Shown: one piece after another, positions 17,352 through 25,333 of the stretch
Layout: every line of letters begins with the position of its first letter
Numbering within the stretch: the first letter of the stretch is position 1
Program-made: the position numbers and the translations under genes
Assembly: GCF_000380565.1 (NCBI RefSeq)
Contig: NZ_AQYJ01000028.1
Coordinates: 558,001-622,000 of the forward strand
From: Microbulbifer variabilis ATCC 700307
GTDB taxonomy: Bacteria; Pseudomonadota; Gammaproteobacteria; Pseudomonadales; Cellvibrionaceae
DNA: 64,000 nucleotides
Reading direction: 5' to 3'
The notes under the pieces: model-generated
Told to the model about the DNA's origin: nothing
Database searches by the model: none
The model's input: the letters and a program-made list of their open reading frames with translations, nothing else

Positions 17352-18488
17352 ATGAGAGAAAAATTCTTTGAAGATGAGGGGAGTTTAAGGGTTCTTAAAG
17401 AGCTTGGAAATAAACTTCAAAATATGGATGGTTTAGGTGAGTCTTATGAGGGGAGGCGTAATGAAAAAATATATATGATTTTAAATTCAATGATTGAGTC
17501 TCCTGGTGAGTGGGATGAGCTATGTGAGTTTACCATTGAAAATATTGGGCACGGCTTTATTGAACATGTGAAGAAGTATAAAGTGAGTAGGGATAGTAAA
17601 GATTACATGGATATGCTTTGTGCATATTGCCATGAGTTTTTGGTGGAATTCTATCTTTCTAACAGTCGCAGTAATTCCCGGGTTCTTGAGTCGGCTAGAG
17701 CTTTTATCGAAGAAAACCTTGATAGGTTTGAGTCAAATGCAAGAAGCTATATTGAGTCTTCAATGAGGGGGATGCCCATTGAAATTCTAAAAAAAATAAC
17801 TACTAGTGAGGAGTTGAAGGAGTTTAAAAAATTTAATGCTTTAGTGGAGAAAGCTAAAGGTTTAAAGAGTGAGTGGGATAAAGAGTTAGCTAATAAACAA
17901 GCAAGGGTTGATGCTTTAAAGGATGCTTTTGATGAAAGAGATAATGATTATAACTTTGTTGCACTAGACAAAGGATTTAAAAACTTAGCTGTGCAGAAGC
18001 TTGAGGAAAAGAAAGAAACAAAAAAATGGCTTGTGCTCTTAGGGGTGTTGATACTGCTGCCCCTTTTCTTGGAGGTTATTTATGTTCTATATCAGGTATC
18101 TTTAAATGTTGCTGATTCTCAAGGTGGTGATTCATTAATCACGGATGATAGGTTTAAGAGTATCCGCAATACCCTATTGTTATTAATTGTACCAATGATT
18201 CCATTGATGGCTATTTCGGTATATTATTTCCGGATTTTATTGCTTAACTATAAGTCCACAAAGTCCCAGCTATTACAATTAGAATTAAGAAGAGCTTTGT
18301 GTCAATTCATTATTTCTTACATGGAGAAGACTAGAGATTTAAAGGACGGGGATAAGGGCTCATTCTCTAAGTTTGAGAGCATAATTTTTTCCGGTATAGT
18401 TGCAGATAGCGAAAAAATGCCATCAACTTATGATGGTATGGAGCAGCTTGCCAAGCTAGCTCAGTCCTTTAAGGGGCAAGCAAAGTAA
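17352..18488 (+). CDS. Coiled-coil membrane protein of unknown function, possible defence protein
   Basis: This 378-residue protein is helical. Residues about 165-225 are lysine/glutamate-rich and likely coiled coil. Two membrane segments follow (LVLLGVLILLPLFLEVIYVL near 228-247 and LLLIVPMIPLMAISVYYF near 277-294), then a cytosolic C-terminus ending in FESIIFSGIVADSEKMPST. It recalls uncharacterised two-TM proteins found near phage-defence genes, but no named family is certain. The base composition is much more AT-rich than the core genes. It is the only plus-strand cargo gene and converges on the nuclease-like gene 120 bp away. Confidence 0.6.
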   Translation: MREKFFEDEGSLRVLKELGNKLQNMDGLGESYEGRRNEKIYMILNSMIESPGEWDELCEFTIENIGHGFIEHVKKYKVSRDSKDYMDMLCAYCHEFLVEFYLSNSRSNSRVLESARAFIEENLDRFESNARSYIESSMRGMPIEILKKITTSEELKEFKKFNALVEKAKGLKSEWDKELANKQARVDALKDAFDERDNDYNFVALDKGFKNLAVQKLEEKKETKKWLVLLGVLILLPLFLEVIYVLYQVSLNVADSQGGDSLITDDRFKSIRNTLLLLIVPMIPLMAISVYYFRILLLNYKSTKSQLLQLELRRALCQFIISYMEKTRDLKDGDKGSFSKFESIIFSGIVADSEKMPSTYDGMEQLAKLAQSFKGQAK

Positions 18489-18610
18489 CCTCCTTCTCTA
18501 GCGTATTCAGGGCCTCCGGGCCCGCTGAGCCGCTTGAGGGGATGTTCCTTAACGGCGCTTAGAGGCCACCTTAGTATTTCTCTCAAGTAGGGTTCTCAAT
18601 TCTTTCTTCG

Positions 18611-19258
18611 CTAGAATTCAGTAGGCCGCACCTCGGTCCACGTTAACCCTTGCTCTGTTGGGATGGCCTGATAATGACTATTGAATAGCTTCATTAATTT
18701 GCTATCTATTAGTGAATTATTAGTGTATGGATTATGATAAAAAGTAATTTTCTTGCCGCTAGGAGATAGGAGGGCAACGGCACTTATAAATCTCTTTTTC
18801 TCTGGCGATAACTTCCCATAAAGCCGGCGAGATTCTTGATAGGTCCCATCTTTTAAGTATCTATACTCAGCCTTTCCGGCAATTGCTGTTTTTATATAAT
18901 TGGGCAACATGAAATCCATCACCGACCAATCTCGATTATCAAAAATCACAACAATGCAAGGGTAATTAGTAACTCCATACTCCTTGAATTGCTTTGTTGC
19001 TTTATTTATATTCTTCCCAACTCTTTCAGAGTTGACTTGATACATTTGTGCATTAGCATCTGCACGAATATTTTTTATAATTTCTTTTTCGTCATCATTA
19101 TCGTCTAAGCCTTTCACCTCCCAATAAGAGAGTTCCCCGCCCCAGAAAACCTTAAAATCTGGGGATTTCCCCCCATTAGCACTAGATTCTTTAATCTTTT
19201 CATGGGATATATTGAGGCTGCTAAAAAGCTCAGAAAGAAGCGCTTCAGAATTATTCAT
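18611..19258 (-). CDS. PD-(D/E)XK nuclease-like protein
   Basis: Residues about 30-50 read KSPDFKVFWGGELSYWEVKG. This gives the P-D..(x)n..E-x-K signature of PD-(D/E)XK nucleases, with Asp and E-V-K on adjacent strands. An upstream Glu-containing helix (ALLSELFSSLNI) and a downstream NKATKQFKEYG helix fit the fold. A strand PCIVVIFDN follows as in restriction-endonuclease-like proteins. At 215 residues it is a compact single domain, AT-rich, without a methylase partner in the island. DNA cleavage is inferred from the motif only. Confidence 0.6.
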   Translation of the reverse strand: MNNSEALLSELFSSLNISHEKIKESSANGGKSPDFKVFWGGELSYWEVKGLDDNDDEKEIIKNIRADANAQMYQVNSERVGKNINKATKQFKEYGVTNYPCIVVIFDNRDWSVMDFMLPNYIKTAIAGKAEYRYLKDGTYQESRRLYGKLSPEKKRFISAVALLSPSGKKITFYHNPYTNNSLIDSKLMKLFNSHYQAIPTEQGLTWTEVRPTEF

Positions 19259-19390
19259 ATTTCAACTCCTCTTTCGAATTTATAAGACTGCCCAGTTAAT
19301 AAGCTTATAGTTAAAATTATAAACTTGAATGTAAACTATGCAGTAGAGCGCCGGCAACTCCAGTGCGAGAGCTTCTAATCGGTGAGCTTC

Positions 19391-19648
19391 TTAAATAAAC
19401 TGCTTGTTCTCTAGGCGCTCCAGGTCTTCCCGCTCACAATCGATTAGGTTTGCCCACTCATCGGCAAGGTGGGCGCCAATAACTGCCAGTTCTTGGCTGG
19501 TGGTTTTGTCCTCGGATATCTGGCTGATGCTCTGGAAGAGGGTGCGCAGCTTGTTTAGTGATTCCAGACTGAGGTTTGCGATATCGATTGAACGGCCAAG
19601 GAAGTCATCGGCTTGGGAGATAGATACAACTGGGGCTTGGTTTGCCAT
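19391..19648 (-). CDS. Small hypothetical protein of the island
   Basis: The frame extends to 19684, but ATG 19648 (MANQAPVVSISQADDF) is the likely start. The 85 residues are helical and acidic (LESLNKLRTLFQSISQIS, ADEWANLIDCEREDLERLE). Proteins of this shape commonly follow the leader region of P4-like elements, but the family is not certain. Confidence 0.5.
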   Translation of the reverse strand: MANQAPVVSISQADDFLGRSIDIANLSLESLNKLRTLFQSISQISEDKTTSQELAVIGAHLADEWANLIDCEREDLERLENKQFI

Positions 19649-19669
19649 GGTATGGGCTCCTGATATTGG

Positions 19670-20027
19670 GTGAGCGGCTCCCATGAGGTGCTAATCTCGA
19701 TTGGGAGGCGGGCTGAATGGGTTAGCACTACCGCTATCAGGAACGGCGGGCACAAGGCCCCCCAAGCAGCCCACCATAAAGGGCTACAGACCAAAAAGGC
19801 CCGGGCACAAAAAAACCGCATACAGGGGTAGGCGGCTTCCGGTCGCCTGACAGTTTCGGGGTGCTAATCCCGGTTACGGATTTTGCCGCAACGCCTCCAG
19901 TATGCTTTCCCAGTGTAAAGCCTTTCAATGCTGGGCGTCGAATGGTCTGCCAATATTTTACATTGGTATTTGGCTGCCCGATTTTGGGTGGAGTGCTTTG
20001 ATTATTTAAATTACCCGGTGCTTTCAT
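19670..20027 (-). other. P4-type leader region with overlapping Icd/Ash-like frames
   Basis: Two overlapping minus-strand frames occur here: 19737-20027 (SVTGISTPKLSGDRKPPTPV then CGFFVPGPFWSVALYGGLL) and 19555-19821 (MRFFCARAFLVCSPLWWA...). This arrangement recalls the Icd-like and Ash-like frames annotated in leaders of P4-type islands, where structured RNA acts as immunity factor. It may be regulatory RNA rather than protein-coding. The attribution rests on recalled sequence style, not on an alignment. Confidence 0.4.
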
Positions 20028-20811
20028 AACTGGCTAACCACTCCTCATTAGATTGTTCTTGAGGGGATATGGGTATTCCCTTATACCCGCGTTCCCTTAT
20101 TACCGTATTACCGTGCTTTTTTTCACCCGTACTTTGAGTTGGCTGTATCCCCCGTGGTTGTTGGGCTTGCTGGAATTCCTTGTCCGGGAGTTTTGTCCGG
20201 GAGTTGTCCGGAAGTTGTCCGGCACTTGTCCGGGAGTTGTCCGGCAGATTCACCCCCACCATCCCTATCAATTCGGTATTGCTGATTGAAAGGGGGCGGG
20301 CATCACTCAGGCGCTCACCATCTGGCGCTTCACCGGTGAAAACTAAACCGGCAAGCTTTCCCATGTAGTCGTGAAAGGCACTTAGGCGCCGAGGCAAAGG
20401 TAACCCCGTTGACACCCAAAACCCGTAGAACTTGAAGCGAGTTGTTATCCGGAATTGCCCAGAGGGCAGGGGTGAACCTTTCTTGCCGTGCTTAGTGGTT
20501 CTGTTGCGCCGTGTCTCGGCGTTGAATACGGAATAGCGCTCACTACCATCAATCAGGCTGCGGAACTGGAGGGATACACCACCGCGCTTGCTGGGGCCAT
20601 AGTTCCCCACTGAATAGCCGACATACTCCAGCGGCTCCACACTAGCTAAACGTGATGCTTCGGTGATAAGGGGCCGCTCATGTTCGGAAAGCCACTCAGC
20701 AGGCACAGGGTGGCCACTGGCAGGGGTTAAGGTAAGGCGGCCGCTATTGACCGCTATACCGTCACCACGCGCTAGAAGTCGCTGTAGAAGCTCTCTAGCT
20801 GGCTCGCCCAT
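20011..20811 (-). CDS. Island protein of unknown function, possible replication/regulatory protein
   Basis: This 266-residue frame starts at ATG 20811, overlapping the stop of the preceding gene (TAATG), so translation is coupled. The N-terminal 170 residues look globular, with basic strands (GGVSLQFRSLIDGSERYSVF, FRITTRFKFYGFWVSTGL). The C-terminal part has LPDNSRT-type repeats encoded by the 11-bp DNA repeats at 20180-20247 and is otherwise low complexity. It sits in the position of replication or regulatory genes of P4-like elements. No motif proves a role. Confidence 0.5.
   Translation of the reverse strand: MGEPARELLQRLLARGDGIAVNSGRLTLTPASGHPVPAEWLSEHERPLITEASRLASVEPLEYVGYSVGNYGPSKRGGVSLQFRSLIDGSERYSVFNAETRRNRTTKHGKKGSPLPSGQFRITTRFKFYGFWVSTGLPLPRRLSAFHDYMGKLAGLVFTGEAPDGERLSDARPLSISNTELIGMVGVNLPDNSRTSAGQLPDNSRTKLPDKEFQQAQQPRGIQPTQSTGEKKHGNTVIRERGYKGIPISPQEQSNEEWLASYESTG
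20180..20247. repeat. Six 11-bp iteron-like direct repeats
   Basis: TTGTCCGGGAG occurs at 20180, 20193 and 20226. Variants TTGTCCGGAAG (20204), TTGTCCGGCAC (20215) and TTGTCCGGCAG (20237) complete the array. From 20193 the copies are contiguous, with an 11-bp period close to one helical turn. Because 11 is not a multiple of 3 the protein frame changes from copy to copy, so the periodicity is not explained by a protein repeat. Protein binding (origin iterons or operator) is plausible. Confidence 0.8.
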
Positions 20812-21236
20812 TAGTCCTCCAGTAGATTTAAGGACTCAACTAGTTGGCGCTCGCTGTCTGGTAACCAGTAAACGCCATGACTTCCTGCGATACCGTCTCG
20901 GTCAACATGCCCCTCCATGCGGCATTTGACGGCTATTCCCCGCTTTCTAAGCTGCGATACGATTTCGGGGCTATTGCTTGCCCCCGTGACTTTATCCAGC
21001 TCCTCACGGCAGCATGACCGCTTAACAAGGGTTTTAAGAGCTCGTCTCTGCCTAGCTGTAAGGCGGCGATGTTTACCCGGTGGTAAAAGTGCCAGCTGTT
21101 GCTCGTTCGCACCCACTACTCTGATACCAGGGTGGATGCCTTCATCTGCTTCAAATAGTGATTCACTGGTATTATTTAATGGCTTAGTTACTTGGTCGGG
21201 GCCGCTCTGTTCTGGGGCGGTTCTGATTGTTTCCAT
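20811..21236 (-). CDS. Island protein with probable winged-helix-like domain
   Basis: This is a 141-residue protein. The stretch RLTARQRRALKTLVKR to SNSPEIVSQLRKRGIAV looks like a helix-turn-helix/winged-helix of the kind that reads 'L.....LRKRGI', followed by HGVYWLPDSERQLV. It lies 12 bp after the AlpA-like gene and overlaps the next gene by the TAATG junction, so the three form one operon. DNA binding is inferred from this pattern only. Confidence 0.5.
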   Translation of the reverse strand: METIRTAPEQSGPDQVTKPLNNTSESLFEADEGIHPGIRVVGANEQQLALLPPGKHRRLTARQRRALKTLVKRSCCREELDKVTGASNSPEIVSQLRKRGIAVKCRMEGHVDRDGIAGSHGVYWLPDSERQLVESLNLLED

Positions 21237-21247
21237 AGCTCCTCCCG

Positions 21248-21469
21248 TTAGCCCTGAGCTTCTCTAATAAATTTTTGGCGAAGGTCCAGCAAATACTCTC
21301 CTTCCCATACAGTTGTTTTTGGTCCTAGCTTAATGCCAGGTTTGACACGTCCATCTGAAACCCACTTCCACCACGTCGAAAGCCCAACGCTATATAAATT
21401 CGCGCAGTCCTTTGCTCGATAAAGAGCGTCTCGGTTAATGATGTTTGTGTGCTCGACAGTTCCAGCCAT
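21248..21469 (-). CDS. AlpA-like/excisionase-type DNA-binding protein
   Basis: The frame extends to 21505, but ATG 21469 is preceded on the minus strand by GAGGAAATCTC, a good ribosome site. The 73 residues contain an MerR/AlpA-type helix-turn-helix (YRAKDCANLYSVGLSTWWKW, then VSDGRVKPGIKLGPKTTVW). AlpA proteins activate the integrase or act as directionality factors in P4-like islands. It is the first gene of the leftward operon and opposite in position to the integrase. Confidence 0.72.
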   Translation of the reverse strand: MAGTVEHTNIINRDALYRAKDCANLYSVGLSTWWKWVSDGRVKPGIKLGPKTTVWEGEYLLDLRQKFIREAQG

Positions 21470-21483
21470 GAGATTTCCTCTCT

Positions 21484-21520
21484 TTAAAAACGTAAAAACC
21501 CGCACTAGGCGGGTTCGATT
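21484..21520. terminator. Hairpin 1 of three similar terminator-like hairpins
   Basis: AAAACCCGC..ACTAG..GCGGGTT forms a stem with a flanking A-run. It resembles the hairpins near 21608 and 21719 in both stem and spacing (about 110-125 bp). It lies in the upstream region of the AlpA-like gene. Confidence 0.6.
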
Positions 21521-21603
21521 AATAACTAGATATGAAAGCTGTACCGCTATGTGACTTCTGTTTAAGTGGTGAGTGGTGGCCCTCCTCTGGACTCAAATTT
21601 CAG

Positions 21604-21634
21604 GCATAAAAAAACCCGCTCTAGGCGGGTTTAG
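21604..21634. terminator. Hairpin 2 of three
   Basis: AAAAAAACCCGC..TCTAG..GCGGGTTT: perfect stem with A-run on the left, so it would terminate leftward (minus-strand) transcription. Confidence 0.6.
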
Positions 21635-21715
21635 TGGTTTAAGTTGCTAATTTTTAAAGCTGAAGACACCAGACTCTGGGCGCGTAATTTACTTATGACA
21701 TTCTATTTTTCGGGC

Positions 21716-21746
21716 ACAAAAAAACCCGCAATCGGCGGGCTTTGAG
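21716..21746. terminator. Hairpin 3 of three
   Basis: AAAAAAACCCGC..AATC..GGCGGGCTTT: near-perfect stem, again with A-run on the left. It is the closest to the integrase 3' end (21981), although 230 bp separate them. Confidence 0.6.
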
Positions 21747-21980
21747 AGATTGGGCAGTAAATTTGCGTACTTCCCTCAGCATGGGATTTTTATACAGTTC
21801 TGGCACAGAGAAAGTCAAGGGTTTGTGGGCTTTGTTAGATTAATAGGGGTTAATCAAAGACTGCTTACTACTTAAGTGTGAAAAAACCTTTCTTTAATTA
21901 TGCAGGACGAAGCTATTTTAATTTTGTAAAAAGAGGTTGTGAGAATGTTTGTTTAGGGCTTTTATGCAAAAGTCGGCAAC

Positions 21981-23204
21981 TTACCTGAATTTAGCGACTA
22001 CTACATTTTCTACTCCTACTTGAGCCCTCAGGTTGTCTAAATAATCCGCCCACTTCTGCATCATTGCCGCTCTCTGCTCTAGGTGTTTTGTACGGTTGTA
22101 GGCGCGCCCCAGTGTGTCTTTCACTTCATGAGCTAGCTGGTGTTCTATGTAATCCACACGAAAACCTAGAACCTCATCCAGTAAGGTCCGGGCCATCGCG
22201 CGGAAGCCGTGGGCGGTCATGGTTTCATTGTCATAGCCCAGTGACCTGAGCGCAGTCCTCACCCCGGCATCAGACAATGGGCGGCTCTGGCCCCGAGCTG
22301 ATGGGAAAACATATTTGCCACGGCCTGTTAGCGGCTCCAGTTCTTGCAGTAGCGCTAGAGATTGCTCTGCCAGCGGGATGATATGCGGCTGGCCCATTTT
22401 CATTTTTTCGCTGGGCAGCTCTATTTGCTTGGCCTCCCAGTTAATTTCGGCCCACTCCAGTTTGCGCAATTCTCCAGGGCGGCAGAATAGGAGAGGGGAT
22501 AGTTTGAGGGCGGCCCTCACTACTGGGGTGCCTTGGTATTCCTCCATGGCGGTTAGCAGGCGCCCAACTTCAGTGGGGTCAGTAATAGCTGCCAGATGTT
22601 TCTTCTTGGTGGGGGTGAGTGCGCCGGTAAGGTCTGTGGTGGGGTCGCGGTCGGCCCTTCCGGTGGCCACGGCAAAGCGGAATACCTGGCTGGCTACTCG
22701 CTTTACCCGGTGGGCAGTCTCCAGGGTTCCCCGGCTCTCAATACGGCGCAGGCACCGCAGCACTTCCGGCGGGCTTATCTCGGAGATAGGACGCTTACCC
22801 AAATAGGGCTTTAGGTCACGCTCTAAAGCGAGGGTGGCACGGTCCTTTGATGAGCTGGATAGGTGCGCCATCTTGGCGGCGAACCACTCATCGCTCACGG
22901 CGGCGAAGCAGTTGCGATTGGCTTCCAGGGCGGACTCTTTGCGGGCGCGTTTTATATCGCGGGGGTCGACACCTTCGGCAACAAGCTGACGGGCTTCATC
23001 ACGGAGTTCGCGGGCTCGCTTTAGGCTTACATCGGGGTAGAGCCCAATTGCCATTTCTGGGCGTTTGCCATGCAGGCGGAAACGGAATACCCAGCGCTTG
23101 GCCCCGGTCGGGGTCACTTCGATTGCCAGCTCTTTCTCATCGGACTCGATGTACTTCTTGTCGCGGGGCTTGAGGGCGCGGACCTTGGTGTCAGACAGCG
23201 GCAT
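21981..23204 (-). CDS. int: P4-type tyrosine integrase of the ssrA island
   Basis: This 407-residue protein has the full domain set: N-terminal arm-binding domain (MPLSDTKVRALKPRDKKY, RWVFRFRLHGKR, DF4102 type), core-binding domain (about 100-190) and catalytic domain. The catalytic residues are visible: Arg in CRPGELRKLEW, H-x-x-R in HGFRAMART, His in EHQLAHEV and the Tyr nucleophile in GRAYNRTKHLEQR. It lies 180 bp from the attachment core in the tmRNA gene, the normal position for P4-like integrases. It should recombine attP with the ssrA 3' end. The truncated homologue at 8863-9243 shows earlier use of a related enzyme in this locus. Confidence 0.96.
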   Translation of the reverse strand: MPLSDTKVRALKPRDKKYIESDEKELAIEVTPTGAKRWVFRFRLHGKRPEMAIGLYPDVSLKRARELRDEARQLVAEGVDPRDIKRARKESALEANRNCFAAVSDEWFAAKMAHLSSSSKDRATLALERDLKPYLGKRPISEISPPEVLRCLRRIESRGTLETAHRVKRVASQVFRFAVATGRADRDPTTDLTGALTPTKKKHLAAITDPTEVGRLLTAMEEYQGTPVVRAALKLSPLLFCRPGELRKLEWAEINWEAKQIELPSEKMKMGQPHIIPLAEQSLALLQELEPLTGRGKYVFPSARGQSRPLSDAGVRTALRSLGYDNETMTAHGFRAMARTLLDEVLGFRVDYIEHQLAHEVKDTLGRAYNRTKHLEQRAAMMQKWADYLDNLRAQVGVENVVVAKFR

Positions 23205-23332
23205 AGCTCACCTTCCATGGAATTTGGACGGGTTGGACGGTGGCACTACTATCAACCCGTCCAATAACCCGTCCACTTGAGGCTGGATTTGGACGGGTTA
23301 GCTTAGATTAACTGGGATGCTCCAGATAAGCA

Positions 23333-23366
23333 AAAACCCCGGAAACACTAGGTTTGCGGGGCTTTC
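23333..23366 (-). terminator. Island-supplied terminator downstream of ssrA
   Basis: AAAACCCCG and CGGGGCTTT flank a short loop about 25-55 bp beyond the tmRNA 3' end. Read on the minus strand the A-run becomes a U-tract. The island seems to restore termination of the gene it invaded. Confidence 0.65.
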
Positions 23367-23384
23367 GTGGGCTGTCTGAGACAG

Positions 23385-23412
23385 CGATTTGGTGGAGATG
23401 GCGGGAGTCGAA
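23385..23412. repeat. Right attachment site within ssrA
   Basis: Identical over 28 bp to 13745-13772. It includes the tmRNA acceptor-stem/T-arm end with encoded CCA (TGG on the plus strand at 23390). ssrA remains intact on this side. Confidence 0.93.
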
Positions 23413-23779
23413 CCCGCGTCCGTCAGCACTCTGCCAGAGGCTCTACATGCTTAGCTCCGTCTATTGATTTAACCCATTACAGCCCGGCGGTCAGGACGTA
23501 TAGGGCGATCCCGAAAGTTGTTTAACCGCTTACCCACGGGTATGGCTTGCGGCGATCCAGTTCTGTATAACAGTCTACAGCGCGATACTGGAACCTTGCT
23601 GAAGACTGCTAAGGGACGAACCCTTAGTTAGCGCTTCACAAGCTGCTTACGCAGCGAGTTGGGCACCGTAGTTGTCGTCGTTGGCAACTAATAAAATACA
23701 GCTTTGGATTTACGAGATTCGCTGCCATCTCGGCATGCACCCAAGGTTTCGTAACCGGCGTCGAATCCAAGTCATCCCC
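23390..23779 (-). ncRNA. ssrA: Transfer-messenger RNA (tmRNA)
   Basis: The minus strand starts with GGGGATGACTTGGATTCGACG, the standard tmRNA 5' end, and ends with GGTTCGACTCCCGCCATCTC plus CACCA, pairing in a tRNA-like domain with TTCGA T-loop. The internal reading frame at 23647-23685 encodes ANDDNYGAQLAA followed by TAA; it is preceded by a short AT-rich resume region. Length about 390 nt. tmRNA with SmpB rescues stalled ribosomes and tags the nascent peptide for proteolysis. The 3' end serves as the island's attachment site. smpB lies about 1.5 kb upstream on the same strand. Confidence 0.97.
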
Positions 23780-23947
23780 GATAAGAAACACTCTCGTGTG
23801 TCATCTAAGTATACCTCAAACTTGGCCTCAGCAATAAGTTTTTACGTGCTAGATGTTTTGCTGGCTGTTTGGGTGTGTTTTGGTGAGGTGTTAGGAAAGT
23901 GGAGGGTAGCCCCGGATGGCTGCGGCCGGGGCAGGTATGAGGAGTGA

Positions 23948-25294
23948 TTACATAATTGACTGGGCGAAGGCTACCAGGATCAACAGTGGGCATACGATGC
24001 GCACATACCAGGGCCAGATCTTCCAGAACAGGGTGTGTTCAATATCCTCATGGCCTTTTTTCAGCTCACCCAGTAGCTGGTCACGGCGCCAGATCCAGCC
24101 TGCAAAGATACACAGGGCGATACCAAGCAGGGGCTGTCCGTATTCAGTACTGATACTGACTGCCAGTCCAAACAGGGTGTCGAAGTTGTAAATAATGGTG
24201 CTGCTGATGGCGAATATGACCAGGCCTACCGCTGGGGTGGCGATACGGCGTGGAATCCCCAGGTTCTCAATCGAGAAAGCCACCGGCACTTCCAGCATAG
24301 AGATGGAGGAGGTGAGGGAGGCAATCACCATCAGGGCAAAGAAGGCAATGGCTACGAATACACCAGCTTCGCCCATGGTATCGAACAGTGCTGGCAGTAC
24401 CTGCAGGATCAGGTTGGGCCCGGCAATCAGGGCGCCGTCAGCGGCGAAGATCTGGGTGCCGGCTTCCTGGGCTACATACATGGCGGGCAGGATCAGCAGG
24501 CCGGCGGTGAAGGCGATACCAACATCAATCAGGGTGACCAGGGCACCGAGGCGCGGCAGGCTCTCCTGCTGGCTCAGGTAAGAGCCATAGATCAGCATGG
24601 TGCCTACACCCAGAGACAGAGAGAAGAAAGCCTGGCCCATGGCGGAAATCAGCAGCTTCGGGGTGAAGTGACTGAAGTCCGGCATCAGGTACACCTCCAG
24701 GCCGGTAAAGGCGCCGGGCTGGGTGAGTACATAGGCGATCAAAAGTAGCAACAGGATGATCAGGGAGGGCATCAGCAGGGTGGACCAGCGCTCGATACCT
24801 TTCTCAACACCGCTGGCAATAATCAACATGGTGAGGCCACTGAAAATTGCGGTAAAGATCAGATTGCGCTGGGTACTGTTTTCAGTGAGCCACAGTGCGG
24901 CTTCCTGGGCACCAAACAGGGCTGCAAAAGGCTCGGCCAGATGGGCCACCATCCAGCCGGCCACAATGGCGTAGAAGCTAAGAATCAGGGAGGCCACCAG
25001 GATACCGCCAAAGCCGGTAAGGCTGCCGAAAAAGCGGCTCACAGGACCAGTGGAGATAGCGCGTAGTGCCTGTACCATATTGCGCCGTGCGTAACGGCCA
25101 ATGGTGAGTTCGGCCATCAGTGCCGGGTAGGCGAGGGCAAAGGCCAAAAACAGGTAGGCCACCACAAAGGCGGCGCCGCCGTTACTGGCGGCTTTGGTGG
25201 GGAAACCCCAAATATTGCCGAGGCCCACGGCGGACCCCGCCGCGGCCATCAAAAAGCCAATATTCGAGCTGAACTGTCCTCGCGGTGCACTCAT
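23948..25294 (-). CDS. Sodium-dependent NSS-family transporter
   Basis: This 448-residue protein has about 11 membrane segments and the NSS (SLC6/LeuT, PF00209) signature in TM1, AAAGSAVGLGNIWGFP, plus NGGAAFVVAYL. Such carriers use Na+ to import amino acids or related molecules. In LeuT the TM1 motif reads GNFLRFP, and its Arg forms the outer gate with a TM10 Asp; here Gly replaces Arg. It is 39 bp downstream of smpB and probably cotranscribed with it. Substrate unknown; it is a paralogue of the gene at 25829. Confidence 0.9.
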   Translation of the reverse strand: MSAPRGQFSSNIGFLMAAAGSAVGLGNIWGFPTKAASNGGAAFVVAYLFLAFALAYPALMAELTIGRYARRNMVQALRAISTGPVSRFFGSLTGFGGILVASLILSFYAIVAGWMVAHLAEPFAALFGAQEAALWLTENSTQRNLIFTAIFSGLTMLIIASGVEKGIERWSTLLMPSLIILLLLLIAYVLTQPGAFTGLEVYLMPDFSHFTPKLLISAMGQAFFSLSLGVGTMLIYGSYLSQQESLPRLGALVTLIDVGIAFTAGLLILPAMYVAQEAGTQIFAADGALIAGPNLILQVLPALFDTMGEAGVFVAIAFFALMVIASLTSSISMLEVPVAFSIENLGIPRRIATPAVGLVIFAISSTIIYNFDTLFGLAVSISTEYGQPLLGIALCIFAGWIWRRDQLLGELKKGHEDIEHTLFWKIWPWYVRIVCPLLILVAFAQSIM

Positions 25295-25333
25295 GATAAA
25301 TCCCGTAATTATTCTTTTATTTGTCTCTGTGCA

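Larger units (their letters stand above)
21506..21980. other. Regulatory gap between AlpA-like gene and integrase
   Basis: It holds the three hairpins and otherwise AT-rich DNA without a gene. The short sequences between hairpins may encode small RNAs, each closed by its own terminator on the minus strand. Confidence 0.4.
13745..23412. mobile_element. Integrative genomic island in ssrA, 9.64 kb
   Basis: Bounded by the 28-bp direct repeats, the element encodes a P4-type integrase next to ssrA at its right end. It also has an AlpA-like regulator, a replication/regulation module with 11-bp iterons, a putative P4-like leader region, and cargo: several small membrane or zinc-ribbon proteins, a 378-residue coiled-coil membrane protein and a PD-(D/E)XK nuclease-like protein. 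No capsid, terminase or conjugation genes are present, so it resembles a satellite or small mobilisable island. Arms carry related ACCCGTC-AATAA-ACCCGTCCAC sequences just inside both ends (13827-13850 and 23254-23277), probably integrase arm sites. Confidence 0.92.

Noticed and set aside
20180-20247. Possible CRISPR array
   Set aside because: Units are only 11 bp with no spacers; no cas genes nearby.
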